A DNA stretch of 64,000 nucleotides from Rhizobacter sp. SG703 (GTDB lineage Bacteria; Pseudomonadota; Gammaproteobacteria; Burkholderiales; Burkholderiaceae_C): positions 62,001-126,000 of the forward strand of contig NZ_JAAZQK010000001.1 in assembly GCF_012275445.1 (NCBI RefSeq), written 5' to 3'. Below the pieces are notes generated by a model. It did not search any database. It saw only the letters and a program-made list of their open reading frames with translations, and had not been told where the DNA came from. Position 1 is the stretch's first letter. Every line of letters starts with the position of its first letter. Positions 54,086 through 63,752 of the stretch are shown in pieces. Position numbers and translations under genes: made by a program.

Positions 54086-56856
54086 GCAACTCCTGCGACA
54101 ACGACTGCAAGCGGCCGGCGGCGTTCCCGAAGCCGATCGGCAACCGGCCGGGGCTGGGCACGATCGACTACCGCATCGGCAGCTATGCCGACCTGCGCGC
54201 GCACATGCTGGCCCGGATCGACGCCGCGCCCGAACTGGCGGACTGGACGCACCGCGGCACCGACGACCCGGGCATCGCGCTGGTCGAGGCGGCCGCCGAG
54301 GTCGGCGACATCCTCAGCTTCTACCAGGACCTGTACGCCAACGAGGCCTACCTCGGCACCGCGAAATGGCGCGACAGCGTGGCGCCGCTGGTGCGGCTGC
54401 TGGGCTACCGGCTCGCGCCGGGGCTGGGCGGGCGAGGGCGCTTCGCATTCACCGCGAAGGGCGAACGGCCGGTGCTGCTGCCGGCCGGGCTGGGCGTGAA
54501 GGCGCAGCTCGACGGCACCGATCCGCCGGCGGTCTTCGAGACCACGCAGGCGCTGACCGCGTACCCGGCGCTGTCGGCCTTCCGGCTCTACCGGCCGCGG
54601 CGCGCGCCGGAGATCCGCTACGGCGCGACGGTCTTCACGCTGGTGCCCGACGCGAACCCGCCGCCGGCGCTGAAGGCCGGCGACCGGCTGATGGTGGGCG
54701 TGGCGCGCGACGGCGGGCAGTCCTTCGATCACCTGCAGGTGCTGGTGGTCGACACGGTCGAGCAGGCCTTCGGCGACACGGTGCTGACGATGAAGGGCGC
54801 GCTGACGAGCCTGAAGAAGCCGGTGTTCAGCCTCGCCGTGTCGGCGTTCTTCAGTGCGCCGGCGCTGTCGGTGGCGGCATCGTTCTCGCCGTCCTTCTCG
54901 CTCGCGCCGACCACGACGAGCCTGTTCGCCAGCGCGTTCACCAGCCTGCAGGTCTTCACGCCCAGCCTCGACCTGAGCTTCGCGCTGCTCGGCGCCGGCC
55001 TGGGCGTGCCGACGCTCGCGTCGACGCCGCGACTGCAGGCCTGGAAGCTCGGCGGCACGCACCGCCACTTCGGGCACAGCGCGCCGGCCACGGTGGTGGT
55101 GGTGGATCCGAAGGGCCGCGCGACCACCGAAGCCATGACCTACGTGCGACGACTCGACGGCAGCACCTACGCGCCGGCCGTGCCGGCGCTGTCGGCCGCG
55201 CAACTGCCGCTGGACGGCGAGGTGCGCAGCATGGTGGCCGGCACGCGTGTGCTGGTCGAGGCCAACCTCAGCCCGTCGAGCAGCGGCGGGGCCGGGCGAA
55301 AGCGGCTGCTGGCGCGCCGCATCGCGCAGCTCGACCGCCAGTCGCTGGCCTGGGGCCCGCTGAGCGGCGCCAGCACCGTGCTGAGCCTGGACGACAACCT
55401 GGCCATCAGCGAAGGCGCGAGCACGCTGGCCCATGCCGACATCCGCGGCATCGGCATCCACGAGGTGCAGGGCGAGCCGTTCCAGCTGCGCGCCCAGTTC
55501 GTGCCGACCCTGGCGACGCGCGGCACCGAGCTTCACTTCCACGGCACGGCCGAGCAGGCCGCGGCGCTCGCGAAGCGCGCGCTGCTGTTCGCCGGGCCGG
55601 ATGGGCGCGTGCGGGCGGTCAACGCGCTGTCGGTGGAGGGCGGCGGCGTCGATGCCGACCAGCCGCAGTTCCACCGCGTGCGCCTCGACCAGGAGGTCGA
55701 CTACGCCGAGTTCGGCCACGTCGACCCGCCGGTCACCGTGCACGGCAACCTGGTCGAGGTGACGCAGGGCAAGACCGAGGCGCAGGCGACGCTCGGCGAC
55801 GGCGATGCGCGCGCGGTGTTCCAGACCTTCGCGCTGCCGAAGCCGCCGCTGACGTACCTGCTCGACCCGACACGCGCGCCGCCGCAGGTGCCGCAGCTGC
55901 AGGTGTGGGTCGACGGCGTCGCGTGGACCGCGGTCGACAGCCTGTTCGGCCGTGGCCCCGGCGAGCGGGTGTACATCGTGCGCGAGGACGATGCCGGCAA
56001 GAGCTGGGTGCAGTTCGGCGACGGCAAGAGCGGCGCGCGGCTGCGCTCGGGACGCGGCAACGTGGTCGCGGTGTGGCGCAGCGGCAGCGGGGCACACGGC
56101 CCGCTGAAGGCCGATGCGAAGCCGTCGATCGACAAGAAGCTGCCGGGCCTGGATGCCGCGCTGCTGCTGGAACCGGTGACCGGCGGCGCCGTGCCCGAGA
56201 GCGCCGACGGTGCCCGCATCGCCGCGCCCGGCACGATGCAGAGCCTGGGCCGCGTCGTCAGCCTGGCCGACCACGAGGCCGAGGCGCTGGCGATCCCCGG
56301 CGTGCTGAAGGCGCGGGCTGCATGGACGCTGGTCGACGGCTCGCCGCTGGTGCGGGTGACGCTGCTGACCGCGAGTGCCGCCACCGCCGATGCGGCGGCC
56401 GCCGCCGACGCGCTGCGCGCGGCGGTGCGCTCGCGCGGTGCCGCGCGCTGCCCGCTGCTGGTGGTGCAGGGCGCGCGCACGCCGGTCGCGCTGCGGCTGG
56501 TGGTCGGCATCGACCCGCTGCGCCGCGCCGACGACCTGCGGCCGCTGATCCTCGAAGCGCTGGGCGCGACGGGCGAAGAAGGCAACGGCGTCGATGCGTC
56601 GTGCGGCCTGTTCAGCTGGCAGCGGCGCCGCTTCGGCGAAGGCGTGCACGGCTCGCAGGTGGTGGCGGCGGTGCAGCAGGTGACCGGGGTGGTCTGGGTG
56701 CGGCTGGTGTGGCTGTCGAGCGGCTCGGGGTTCGCGGTGGCCCATGTGCCGGCGACGCAGCGTTCAGTGAACTGCGCCGGCGATCGGGTGCTCGCACTCG
56801 ACAGTGCAGCGCTTCAACTGCAGTTGACGGCCGACAAGGAAGGGGCACTTTCATGA
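54082..56856 (+). CDS. second gpJ-like baseplate protein (Afp12) with insertion
   Basis: 924 residues. The N-terminus (IDYRIGSYADLRAHMLARIDAAPELADWTHRGTDDPGIALVEAAAEVGDILSFYQDLYANEAYL) and the C-terminal VSLADHEAEALAIPGVLKARAAW and LILEALGATGEEG belong to the gpJ/gp6 group. It overlaps the first gpJ-like gene by four bases. An insertion at about 245-315 is rich in Ser, Phe, Ala and Leu (VFSLAVSAFFSAPALS..., SFALLGAGLGVP), more hydrophobic than the rest and not usual in the family. Two gpJ-like genes in tandem are also found in Afp. Confidence 0.85.
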   Translation: MSNSCDNDCKRPAAFPKPIGNRPGLGTIDYRIGSYADLRAHMLARIDAAPELADWTHRGTDDPGIALVEAAAEVGDILSFYQDLYANEAYLGTAKWRDSVAPLVRLLGYRLAPGLGGRGRFAFTAKGERPVLLPAGLGVKAQLDGTDPPAVFETTQALTAYPALSAFRLYRPRRAPEIRYGATVFTLVPDANPPPALKAGDRLMVGVARDGGQSFDHLQVLVVDTVEQAFGDTVLTMKGALTSLKKPVFSLAVSAFFSAPALSVAASFSPSFSLAPTTTSLFASAFTSLQVFTPSLDLSFALLGAGLGVPTLASTPRLQAWKLGGTHRHFGHSAPATVVVVDPKGRATTEAMTYVRRLDGSTYAPAVPALSAAQLPLDGEVRSMVAGTRVLVEANLSPSSSGGAGRKRLLARRIAQLDRQSLAWGPLSGASTVLSLDDNLAISEGASTLAHADIRGIGIHEVQGEPFQLRAQFVPTLATRGTELHFHGTAEQAAALAKRALLFAGPDGRVRAVNALSVEGGGVDADQPQFHRVRLDQEVDYAEFGHVDPPVTVHGNLVEVTQGKTEAQATLGDGDARAVFQTFALPKPPLTYLLDPTRAPPQVPQLQVWVDGVAWTAVDSLFGRGPGERVYIVREDDAGKSWVQFGDGKSGARLRSGRGNVVAVWRSGSGAHGPLKADAKPSIDKKLPGLDAALLLEPVTGGAVPESADGARIAAPGTMQSLGRVVSLADHEAEALAIPGVLKARAAWTLVDGSPLVRVTLLTASAATADAAAAADALRAAVRSRGAARCPLLVVQGARTPVALRLVVGIDPLRRADDLRPLILEALGATGEEGNGVDASCGLFSWQRRRFGEGVHGSQVVAAVQQVTGVVWVRLVWLSSGSGFAVAHVPATQRSVNCAGDRVLALDSAALQLQLTADKEGALS

Positions 56857-59231
56857 GCTCGCCGCGCCTGCCGCTGTTCGAGCGGCTGCCCGAGATCTAC
56901 CGGTTGCGCGACACCGAACAGTCGCCGCCGGGCCAGCTCGCCGCGTTCGTCGGTGCGCTCGAGGACACCTTCGCCGCGCTGCATGCGCGCACCGATGCGC
57001 AGTACCACGACCTGTTCATCGAGCATTGCGACGACTGGGTGGTGGCCTACCTGGCCGACCTGCTCGGCACCTCGCGGCTCGCCGGCAACCCGTGGACGCT
57101 GCGCGCCGATGTGGCCCGCACCGTGTTCCACCGCCGCCGCAAGGGCACGCTGGGCGCGGTCGAATCGCAGGTGTTCACGCTGTCCGGCTGGGCCGCGCAT
57201 GCGGTCGAGATGCGCGAGCGGCTGGCCTGGAACCAGCAGCTGAACCACCCGCGGCCCGATGCCGGCGGCACGCCGCCGCTGGCGCTGCGCCGCGACATCG
57301 CGTCGGCGGTGCGCGGCGGCACCGCATCGCTGCGCGACCCGGCGCTGTTGTCGCTGGTCGGCGGCGCGTTCGACCCGTTCGCGCGCGTCGTCGACCTGAA
57401 GCCGCCGACCGCCGGCCTGTCGGGCTGGAACCTGCCGAACCTCGCGGTGATGCTGTGGCGGCTGGAGGACTTCCAGGTGCCGCTGTCGCGCCCGCGCTTC
57501 CGCCAGATCGCCGCGGTGCCGGCCGCGCCGCTGTTCCCCGACACCGCGGCGCTCGCGGTGCGCTTCGACGTGCAGGCGCAGGGCGAGCCGTGGCCGCTGT
57601 TCAACACGCACCGCTTCGAGCCCGACCGCGACCCGCCGCGCCTCGGCAGCGACGACGAAGTGCCCGGCTCGATGCCGCGCGCCCGGCTGACCGACGGCAC
57701 GCCGGCCGGCCGGCCGGAGGCTTGCGTCGAACTGCGCACCTACGCCGTCGCGCAGGACGCGCGCCCCGGCCACGGCGCGGTCGGCTTGGTGCTGCACCTG
57801 CCGCAGGTGCCGTTCGTCGGCCGGGCCTGGCGCGTGCGCGGCGCGAACCTGTGCGCCTGGGAGACCGGCCTTGCGCCGCCGTTGCGCGAGTGGGAAGTTG
57901 CGATCGATCCGGAGCGCGGCCGCATCGTGTTCGGCACGCCCGACGCCGACCCGACGCTGCAGGCCGAGCCGCTGCGCGACGGGCTGCTGGTGTCGGCCAC
58001 CTACGGGCTGGCCGGGCCGACGGGCGCGCACCCGGCACCGGCCTTGCGCACGCCGTTGCCGCCAACGTGGCCGGACGAGCAGGCCTACGACCTGCTGCGC
58101 ATCGACTGGTTCACCGACGGCCCGCTCGCGCTGCAGCACGCACTCGACAACCTGCCGACGCGGCCGCGCCCGCTGGTGATCGAGATCGCCGACAGCCAGA
58201 CGCACCGGCTCGACCTCGGCGCGGTCGCGGCGATCGGCAACGACGCCGGCGTGCGGTCGCTGCGGCTGGCGCATGGGCTGTGGATCCGCAGCGCGCAGGG
58301 CGAGCGGCCGGTGATCCGGCTGGTGCAGCCGCTGCGCGCGCGGCCGACGCAGGTCGCTGGCGCCGGCACGCCGGAGATCGGCGCGCTCGCGCTGGCGCTC
58401 GAAGGCCTGTACCTGACCCGCGATGCCGCGTTCCCGGCCGGCGACGCGCTGGTGATGCAGGCGGCGCTCGGTGGGCTGCGCATCGCCGGCTGCACGCTGG
58501 ACCCGGGTGGTGGCCTGGTGCTGGACGGCAGCGTCAACGGCACGCGCGCCGACCTGCGAACCGCGTTGCGCCTGACGGCCGACTACGGGCTGAGTGCCGC
58601 CGAGGCGGACGCCTTCGACCAGGTGCCCGAGATCGACATCGAGCGCAGCATCTGCGGCGCGCTGGCCGTCGACACCGGCTACCGGCTGACGCTCACCGAC
58701 AGCATCGTCGACGCCGGCAGCGGCGTCGTCGACAGCGCACCGGCGCTGGCCATCGGCGCGGCCAGCGGCAATCCCGAACTCGGCTGGGGGCCCGACCTGG
58801 TGCTGCACGGCCTGACCTGCTTCGGCCGCACCCGCGTGCAGACGGCGCGCGGCGAGGGCGGCCTGTTCGTGCACCGGCTGGAGGTGCACGACAACCAGGA
58901 CAGCCACACCGTCGATGCCTTGCCGGGGTGGGCCGGCAGCTGCCTGAAGTTCTGCTGGTTCCGCGGCGACCACGACCGGCTGCCGCAGCACGTCGGCTGC
59001 GTGTTCGCCGCCGACGCGCGGCTGCGCTTCACCGCCGAATGGCATGGCCGGCCGGGCTATGCGCAGCTGCGGCTCGACTGCGACCGCCGCGTGCTCGAAG
59101 ACGGCCCGGCCAGCGACGAGATGGGCGCGTTCGGCTACCGGCTCGACACGCACAAGTGGAAAAACATCGGCATCCGGCTGCGCGAGTTCATGCCGGTCGG
59201 CGTGCGGCCCGTCCTGATCCCGATCACCTGA
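56853..59231 (+). CDS. gpI-like tail protein with beta-rich C-terminus
   Basis: 792 residues. The N-terminal 90 residues (RLPLFERLPEIYRLRDTE..., LAAFVGALEDTFAALHARTDAQYHDLFIEHCDDWVVAYLADLLG) match the phage tail protein I family (Afp13/gpI region), which joins fibres or baseplate wedges. The remaining part is beta-rich with repeated ALEGLYLTRDAAF, LRIAGCTLDPGG, LTLTDSIVDAGSG type turns, like a right-handed beta-helix. Such proteins may touch the target surface. Its start overlaps the previous stop (ATGA). Confidence 0.78.
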   Translation: MSSPRLPLFERLPEIYRLRDTEQSPPGQLAAFVGALEDTFAALHARTDAQYHDLFIEHCDDWVVAYLADLLGTSRLAGNPWTLRADVARTVFHRRRKGTLGAVESQVFTLSGWAAHAVEMRERLAWNQQLNHPRPDAGGTPPLALRRDIASAVRGGTASLRDPALLSLVGGAFDPFARVVDLKPPTAGLSGWNLPNLAVMLWRLEDFQVPLSRPRFRQIAAVPAAPLFPDTAALAVRFDVQAQGEPWPLFNTHRFEPDRDPPRLGSDDEVPGSMPRARLTDGTPAGRPEACVELRTYAVAQDARPGHGAVGLVLHLPQVPFVGRAWRVRGANLCAWETGLAPPLREWEVAIDPERGRIVFGTPDADPTLQAEPLRDGLLVSATYGLAGPTGAHPAPALRTPLPPTWPDEQAYDLLRIDWFTDGPLALQHALDNLPTRPRPLVIEIADSQTHRLDLGAVAAIGNDAGVRSLRLAHGLWIRSAQGERPVIRLVQPLRARPTQVAGAGTPEIGALALALEGLYLTRDAAFPAGDALVMQAALGGLRIAGCTLDPGGGLVLDGSVNGTRADLRTALRLTADYGLSAAEADAFDQVPEIDIERSICGALAVDTGYRLTLTDSIVDAGSGVVDSAPALAIGAASGNPELGWGPDLVLHGLTCFGRTRVQTARGEGGLFVHRLEVHDNQDSHTVDALPGWAGSCLKFCWFRGDHDRLPQHVGCVFAADARLRFTAEWHGRPGYAQLRLDCDRRVLEDGPASDEMGAFGYRLDTHKWKNIGIRLREFMPVGVRPVLIPIT

Positions 59232-59252
59232 AGTTCACCTGAGGACCTCACC

Positions 59253-62200
59253 ATGAAGGGCGACTTCTCTTTTCTTTCTGCCGATCCGCCTCCCCACTAC
59301 AGCGGCGTGCTGCACCAGCAGGGCCGCGTGCTGCTGGACCGCGACTGGAACGAGGCCGCGGCCATTGCGGCGGCCTGGCGCAGCGCGGTCGGGCGCGACA
59401 CCTTCGGCCCCGGCGTGCTGGCGGTGCCGGTCTCGGACACCGCGGCGTTCAAGGTGCTGGACGCCAGCACCGACGGTGCGGTCGTCAAGGTCCGGCTGGA
59501 CGCCGGCCGCGCCTGGGCCGACGGCCTGTCGCTGACGCTCGACACACCATCCAGCTTCGTCGCGAGCTACTTCGCGCCGCCGTTCCAGGCGCCGGCGGCC
59601 ACCGCGAAGAGCATCGCCGACGGCGTGCGCGACCTGGTGGTGCTGGAGGCCTGGGAAGACACGCTGAGCGGCTTCCAGGACCCGCTGCACCTGATCGAAC
59701 CCGCGCTCGGCGGGCCGGACACCACCGAGCGCACGCAGGCGTACGTCAGCCTGAAGCTGCTGCGCCTCGGGCCGAACGAGGACTGCAGCGCGGCCGCCGG
59801 GGTGCAGGACGACCTCGGCGCGCGTGGCCGGCTGACGGTGTCGCCGGCGCCGGTGCTGAACATCACGGGCGACTGCCCGCTGGAGGCCGGCGGCGGCTAC
59901 ACCGGGCTGGAGCATTACCTGTACCGCATCGAGATCGCCGACCCCGATGGCGCGGGGCGCGCCCGCTTCAAGTGGTCGCAGTGGAACGGCGGGCTGGTCG
60001 GCCGCGGGATCTTCACCGCCGGCGCGCCCGGCAGCGCAACGCTCGCGATCACCGCGAACGACCAGATGATCAACCACTGCGGGCTGCAGGATTTCTACCT
60101 GGAGGCGCTGGCGTTCGACGGCGCGCTCGGCCGCTGGACGGTGCGATTGACGGCGGATGCGACGCTGTCGCAGGATGGCGTGCTGGCGCTCGGCAACGTG
60201 CAGGGCGCGTGGCCGGCAGCGGCGCCGGCGAGCGGCTTCTTCCGGCTGTGGAACGGCATCGAGCGGGTGCAGGATTTCCCGCCGGGCGGCCCCGACCCGG
60301 TCGAGCTGAAGGACGGCATCCGGGTCGAGCTCGACGCCGCGAGCGCCGGCAACGCGAACTACCTGCCAGGCGATTACTGGACCTTCCCGGTGCGAGCCGC
60401 CGGGTCGGCGTTCGAACCCGCGCCGTGGCCGGTGAACGCGCCGCCGCAGGGCATCGTGCATCACCGCGTCGCGCTCGGCATCCTGGACTGGAGCGGCCCG
60501 CCGCCGGTCGACATCAGCTTTGCGGCCGGCCAGATCGACGACTGCCGGCGCATCTTCCGGCCGCTGACCAACCAGAAGATCTGCTGCACCTTCAACGTCG
60601 GAGACGGCCGCAGCAGCCGCGGCGATTTCGATTCGATCGAGGAGGCGCTGCAGCACCTGCCGGCCAGCGGCGGCGAGATCTGCCTGCTGCCCGGGCTGCA
60701 CACGACCAACGCGGTGATCGCCGGCCGGCGCAACGTGCGCATCAAGGGCTGCGACACCAAGACCAAGGTGATTCCGCGCAAGGAGGGCGCAGCGCTGGCG
60801 ATCTTCACGGTGCGCGATTCGCAGAACGTGGTGCTGGAGCACATGGACCTGGTGACGCTCGGCGGCACCGCGATCGTCGTCGGCGCGACGAAGCGCGGCG
60901 AGTGCAGCGAGATCGAGATCGCGCACAACCGCATCCTGGCCTGCACCAACGCGATCCGCGCGCGGCAGGTGCGCGGCATCCACCTCCACGACAACCGCAT
61001 CCGCATGCTCGACAAGTGCGGCAGCGACGTCGCGATCTACCTGGCCGGCGACGACGGGCTGATCGAGCGCAACGACATCCGCCTGGTGCCGGCCCCGGCG
61101 ATGCCGCCGCTGGACGTGCCGACCGAGCCGGACCCGCTGGACCCGAACGACCCGTGCGCGAAGCTGGAGATCGTCTACGTCAACCCGCGGCTGTTCGTCA
61201 CCTACGTGAACGCGGTGTGGGCGCTGTGGCTGCCGCCGCTGATCCTGCTGCTGCAGCCGTACCGCGCGCTCGGCGGCATCCAGCTGGGTGGCGGCAGCGA
61301 GCGGGTGACGGTGCTGGAGAACGCGGTGACGGGCGGTGCCGGCAACGGCATCACGCTGGGCGGCACGCCGCCGGCCGCGCCGCCGGCGCAGGACGACCCG
61401 GTCTTCACGCTGCCGCGCGAATCCGGCGTGCAAGGCCGCGTGATCGGCCCCGACGGCAAGCCGATGGCCGGCGTGCAGGTGACGCTGACCCATGTCGACA
61501 CCGGCGTCGTGATCACGCCGGACCCGAGCGATGCGAAAGGCGAGTTCGTGTTCGGCAGCAACCCGGGCACGCTGCGGGTCAGCGAAGGCGAGGCGGCGAT
61601 GGCGATCGACAAGATCGATGTCCAGGAGCTGCCGAACCAGCGCTTCTTCGAGCTGACGGTGGTGCTGAAGGCCGACGAGGCGCCGCTGCCGGAGGACGCG
61701 GGCTTCCTGTACGACATCGCGATCGAGCGCAATGCGATCGAGGCGATGGGGCTGTCGGGCATCGGCATCGCGACGGCTGCGGCGCCGGCCCCGAACACCC
61801 GGGCGAGCGCGCTGGCAGCGGCCGCCGACCGGCTCGGCACGCCGGTGATCGGCCTCGCGATCCGCGGCAACCGCATCCGCGGCTGCCTGCTGAACCTGTT
61901 CGACAACCTGCTGCGCGCGCGTGCCGCGACGCAGGGCCTGGGCGGCATCTCGCTCGGCATGGTGCAGAACCTGGCCATCGCCGACAACGCCATCGAGCGC
62001 AACGGCACCAGCGGCGCCAACCCGGTGTGCGGCATCTTCGTCGCCTATGCCGAGGAGGCCGAGGTCACGCACAACCGCATCGTCGACAACGGCGTGCTGA
62101 CGCCGGACATCACGCCGAAACAGCTGGTCGATGGTCGACGCGGCGGCATCGTGTTCAAGCTGGTCTCGAACTTCAACCTGCTGGAGGCCCGGGGGCAGGC

Positions 62201-62999
62201 GGCCGGCGAGACCTTCAGCCAGCGGCCGGCCGCGCGCATCCACGAGAACGTCGTCGACCAGCCGGTCGGGCAGGCGCTGTCGGCGATCGCGTTCGGGCCG
62301 GTGCAGTGCACCGACAACGCGTTCAGCAGCGAGCTGTCGGGGCTGAGCGCGGCCGAGGGCCTGGCCGGCACCGTCTACCTGTACGACCTGGGCGGCGTGA
62401 ACACCGCGCCGGCCGGCATGACGCTGCTGCGTTCGAGCAACGTGGTCGATGCCTCGGGCGTGGTGCTGGCGCAGGCGAACGACACGAAGGCCGCGGCGGC
62501 AGCGGCCCCGCGCGCCGCGGCCTTCGGCAGCTTCCATGCGGCACCGGCCGCCTTGCTGCCGCAGCGCGACGCGGCGGTCGCGACGCTGTTCCCGGCCGGC
62601 AACGTGCTGTTCGGCGACAACCAGTCGCGCACCGGCCCGGGCAACACCAGCGCGACCTGCCACACGGTGGCGACGCTGGACGACCTGGGCTGGCAGCAGA
62701 ACCAGAGCTTCAGCCTGCGCAGCGGCAACCTGGTGAGCAATGCGCTGCTGTACGGCAACACGCTGCGCGCGACGGCCAACCGGCTGAGCGAGCGCGGCGA
62801 GGCGACGCAGCTGTCGCTGCTGACGCTGGGGGTGCGGCTGAACAACACCAGCTTCAACCAGGGCGACCACTGCATCGTCGCCGACGACATGAACCCGGCG
62901 ATGGCCGAGGTGCAGGTCGGCAACCAGGTGCTGAACCCGGGACCGCTGTGCCAGAGCCGCGCGCTGGTGACGGCACTGCTTTTCAAGCCACAGGGGTGA
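59253..62999 (+). CDS. DUF6519 / right-handed beta-helix protein
   Basis: 1248 residues, largest gene of the operon. The N-terminus MKGDFSFLSADPPPHYSGVLHQQGRVLLDRDWNEAAAI is the DUF6519 signature found in eCIS loci. Beta-helix coils follow (about 465-620 and 820-1000; repeated NVRIKGCD, IEIAHNRIL, GIHLHDNRI, LAIADNAIERNG). Inside are a hydrophobic stretch (about 649-673) and a carboxypeptidase-regulatory-like beta domain (about 725-810, GVQGRVIGPDGKPMAGVQVTL). It probably forms a fibre or plate on the particle; it could bind glycans. Function not known. Confidence 0.75.
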   Translation: MKGDFSFLSADPPPHYSGVLHQQGRVLLDRDWNEAAAIAAAWRSAVGRDTFGPGVLAVPVSDTAAFKVLDASTDGAVVKVRLDAGRAWADGLSLTLDTPSSFVASYFAPPFQAPAATAKSIADGVRDLVVLEAWEDTLSGFQDPLHLIEPALGGPDTTERTQAYVSLKLLRLGPNEDCSAAAGVQDDLGARGRLTVSPAPVLNITGDCPLEAGGGYTGLEHYLYRIEIADPDGAGRARFKWSQWNGGLVGRGIFTAGAPGSATLAITANDQMINHCGLQDFYLEALAFDGALGRWTVRLTADATLSQDGVLALGNVQGAWPAAAPASGFFRLWNGIERVQDFPPGGPDPVELKDGIRVELDAASAGNANYLPGDYWTFPVRAAGSAFEPAPWPVNAPPQGIVHHRVALGILDWSGPPPVDISFAAGQIDDCRRIFRPLTNQKICCTFNVGDGRSSRGDFDSIEEALQHLPASGGEICLLPGLHTTNAVIAGRRNVRIKGCDTKTKVIPRKEGAALAIFTVRDSQNVVLEHMDLVTLGGTAIVVGATKRGECSEIEIAHNRILACTNAIRARQVRGIHLHDNRIRMLDKCGSDVAIYLAGDDGLIERNDIRLVPAPAMPPLDVPTEPDPLDPNDPCAKLEIVYVNPRLFVTYVNAVWALWLPPLILLLQPYRALGGIQLGGGSERVTVLENAVTGGAGNGITLGGTPPAAPPAQDDPVFTLPRESGVQGRVIGPDGKPMAGVQVTLTHVDTGVVITPDPSDAKGEFVFGSNPGTLRVSEGEAAMAIDKIDVQELPNQRFFELTVVLKADEAPLPEDAGFLYDIAIERNAIEAMGLSGIGIATAAAPAPNTRASALAAAADRLGTPVIGLAIRGNRIRGCLLNLFDNLLRARAATQGLGGISLGMVQNLAIADNAIERNGTSGANPVCGIFVAYAEEAEVTHNRIVDNGVLTPDITPKQLVDGRRGGIVFKLVSNFNLLEARGQAAGETFSQRPAARIHENVVDQPVGQALSAIAFGPVQCTDNAFSSELSGLSAAEGLAGTVYLYDLGGVNTAPAGMTLLRSSNVVDASGVVLAQANDTKAAAAAAPRAAAFGSFHAAPAALLPQRDAAVATLFPAGNVLFGDNQSRTGPGNTSATCHTVATLDDLGWQQNQSFSLRSGNLVSNALLYGNTLRATANRLSERGEATQLSLLTLGVRLNNTSFNQGDHCIVADDMNPAMAEVQVGNQVLNPGPLCQSRALVTALLFKPQG

Positions 63000-63002
63000 G
63001 CC

Positions 63003-63752
63003 ATGCCGCTGATCATCAACCGCGGGAACGCGAGCTTCAAGGGCGATGTCGAGAACCTGTTCGAGACGCTGCAGCAGCAGCGCGCCGACTGGTTGGTGCT
63101 GACGCGCGAGACGATGCTGGCGGCGCGCCTTCTGGCGCTGGCCGAGGCGCACCGGCTCGAAACCGGCGAGGGCGGCAAGGACGATCCCCGTGCAAGCCGC
63201 CTGCGCGCGGCCGGCGACGCGATGGCACGGCGCAGCGCGGCGCTGGTGGTCGAGCAGCAGATCGCCACCATCCGCACGCCGCCGGTCACGAAGACCGAGA
63301 CGCTGCTGCAGGGCCGCGTCACCGACGAGTCGGCGAAGGCGGCCGGCCGCGTGACGCTGACGCTGATCGACGAGAAGGGCACGCCGGTGGCCGGCGTCGC
63401 GCCGGTGGAAGCCGACGACGCGGGCTACTACGCCTTCGTGCTGCAGCCGCAGCAGGTCGAGGCGATCGGCGCGACGCGGCAGCTCACGCTGCTGGTCGGC
63501 AGCACCGGCGGCCAGCTGGTGCCGGCGGCGGCCAAGCCGTTCACGCTGGCGAGCGGCAAGGTCAGCGTCGCCGAGACTCGGCTGCAGGCGGCGGAGCTGG
63601 AGAAGCTGCAGTTGCGGCTGCGGACCGTCGCACGCACGACAGTCGCGGCAACGCCTGTCGCCAAAGCCGCCGCCAAACGGCCCGCGCCGGCCACCAAGCC
63701 AGCAAAGAAGAAGGCGGCCAGGAAAGTCGAGAAGAAGGGGAGCGAGCAATGA
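63003..63752 (+). CDS. eCIS-associated protein with beta domain and basic tail
   Basis: 249 residues. Helical N-terminal part (FKGDVENLFETLQQQRADWLVLTRETMLAARLLALAEAHR), then a beta domain (about 95-190; TLLQGRVTDESAKAAGRVTLTLIDEKGTPVAGVAPVEADDAGYYAFVL) of the carboxypeptidase-regulatory kind, as in the preceding protein. The last 30 residues are Ala/Lys-rich and basic. It may sit on the particle or bind nucleic acid or cell wall by the tail. Its stop overlaps the DUF4157 gene by four bases. Confidence 0.6.
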   Translation: MPLIINRGNASFKGDVENLFETLQQQRADWLVLTRETMLAARLLALAEAHRLETGEGGKDDPRASRLRAAGDAMARRSAALVVEQQIATIRTPPVTKTETLLQGRVTDESAKAAGRVTLTLIDEKGTPVAGVAPVEADDAGYYAFVLQPQQVEAIGATRQLTLLVGSTGGQLVPAAAKPFTLASGKVSVAETRLQAAELEKLQLRLRTVARTTVAATPVAKAAAKRPAPATKPAKKKAARKVEKKGSEQ

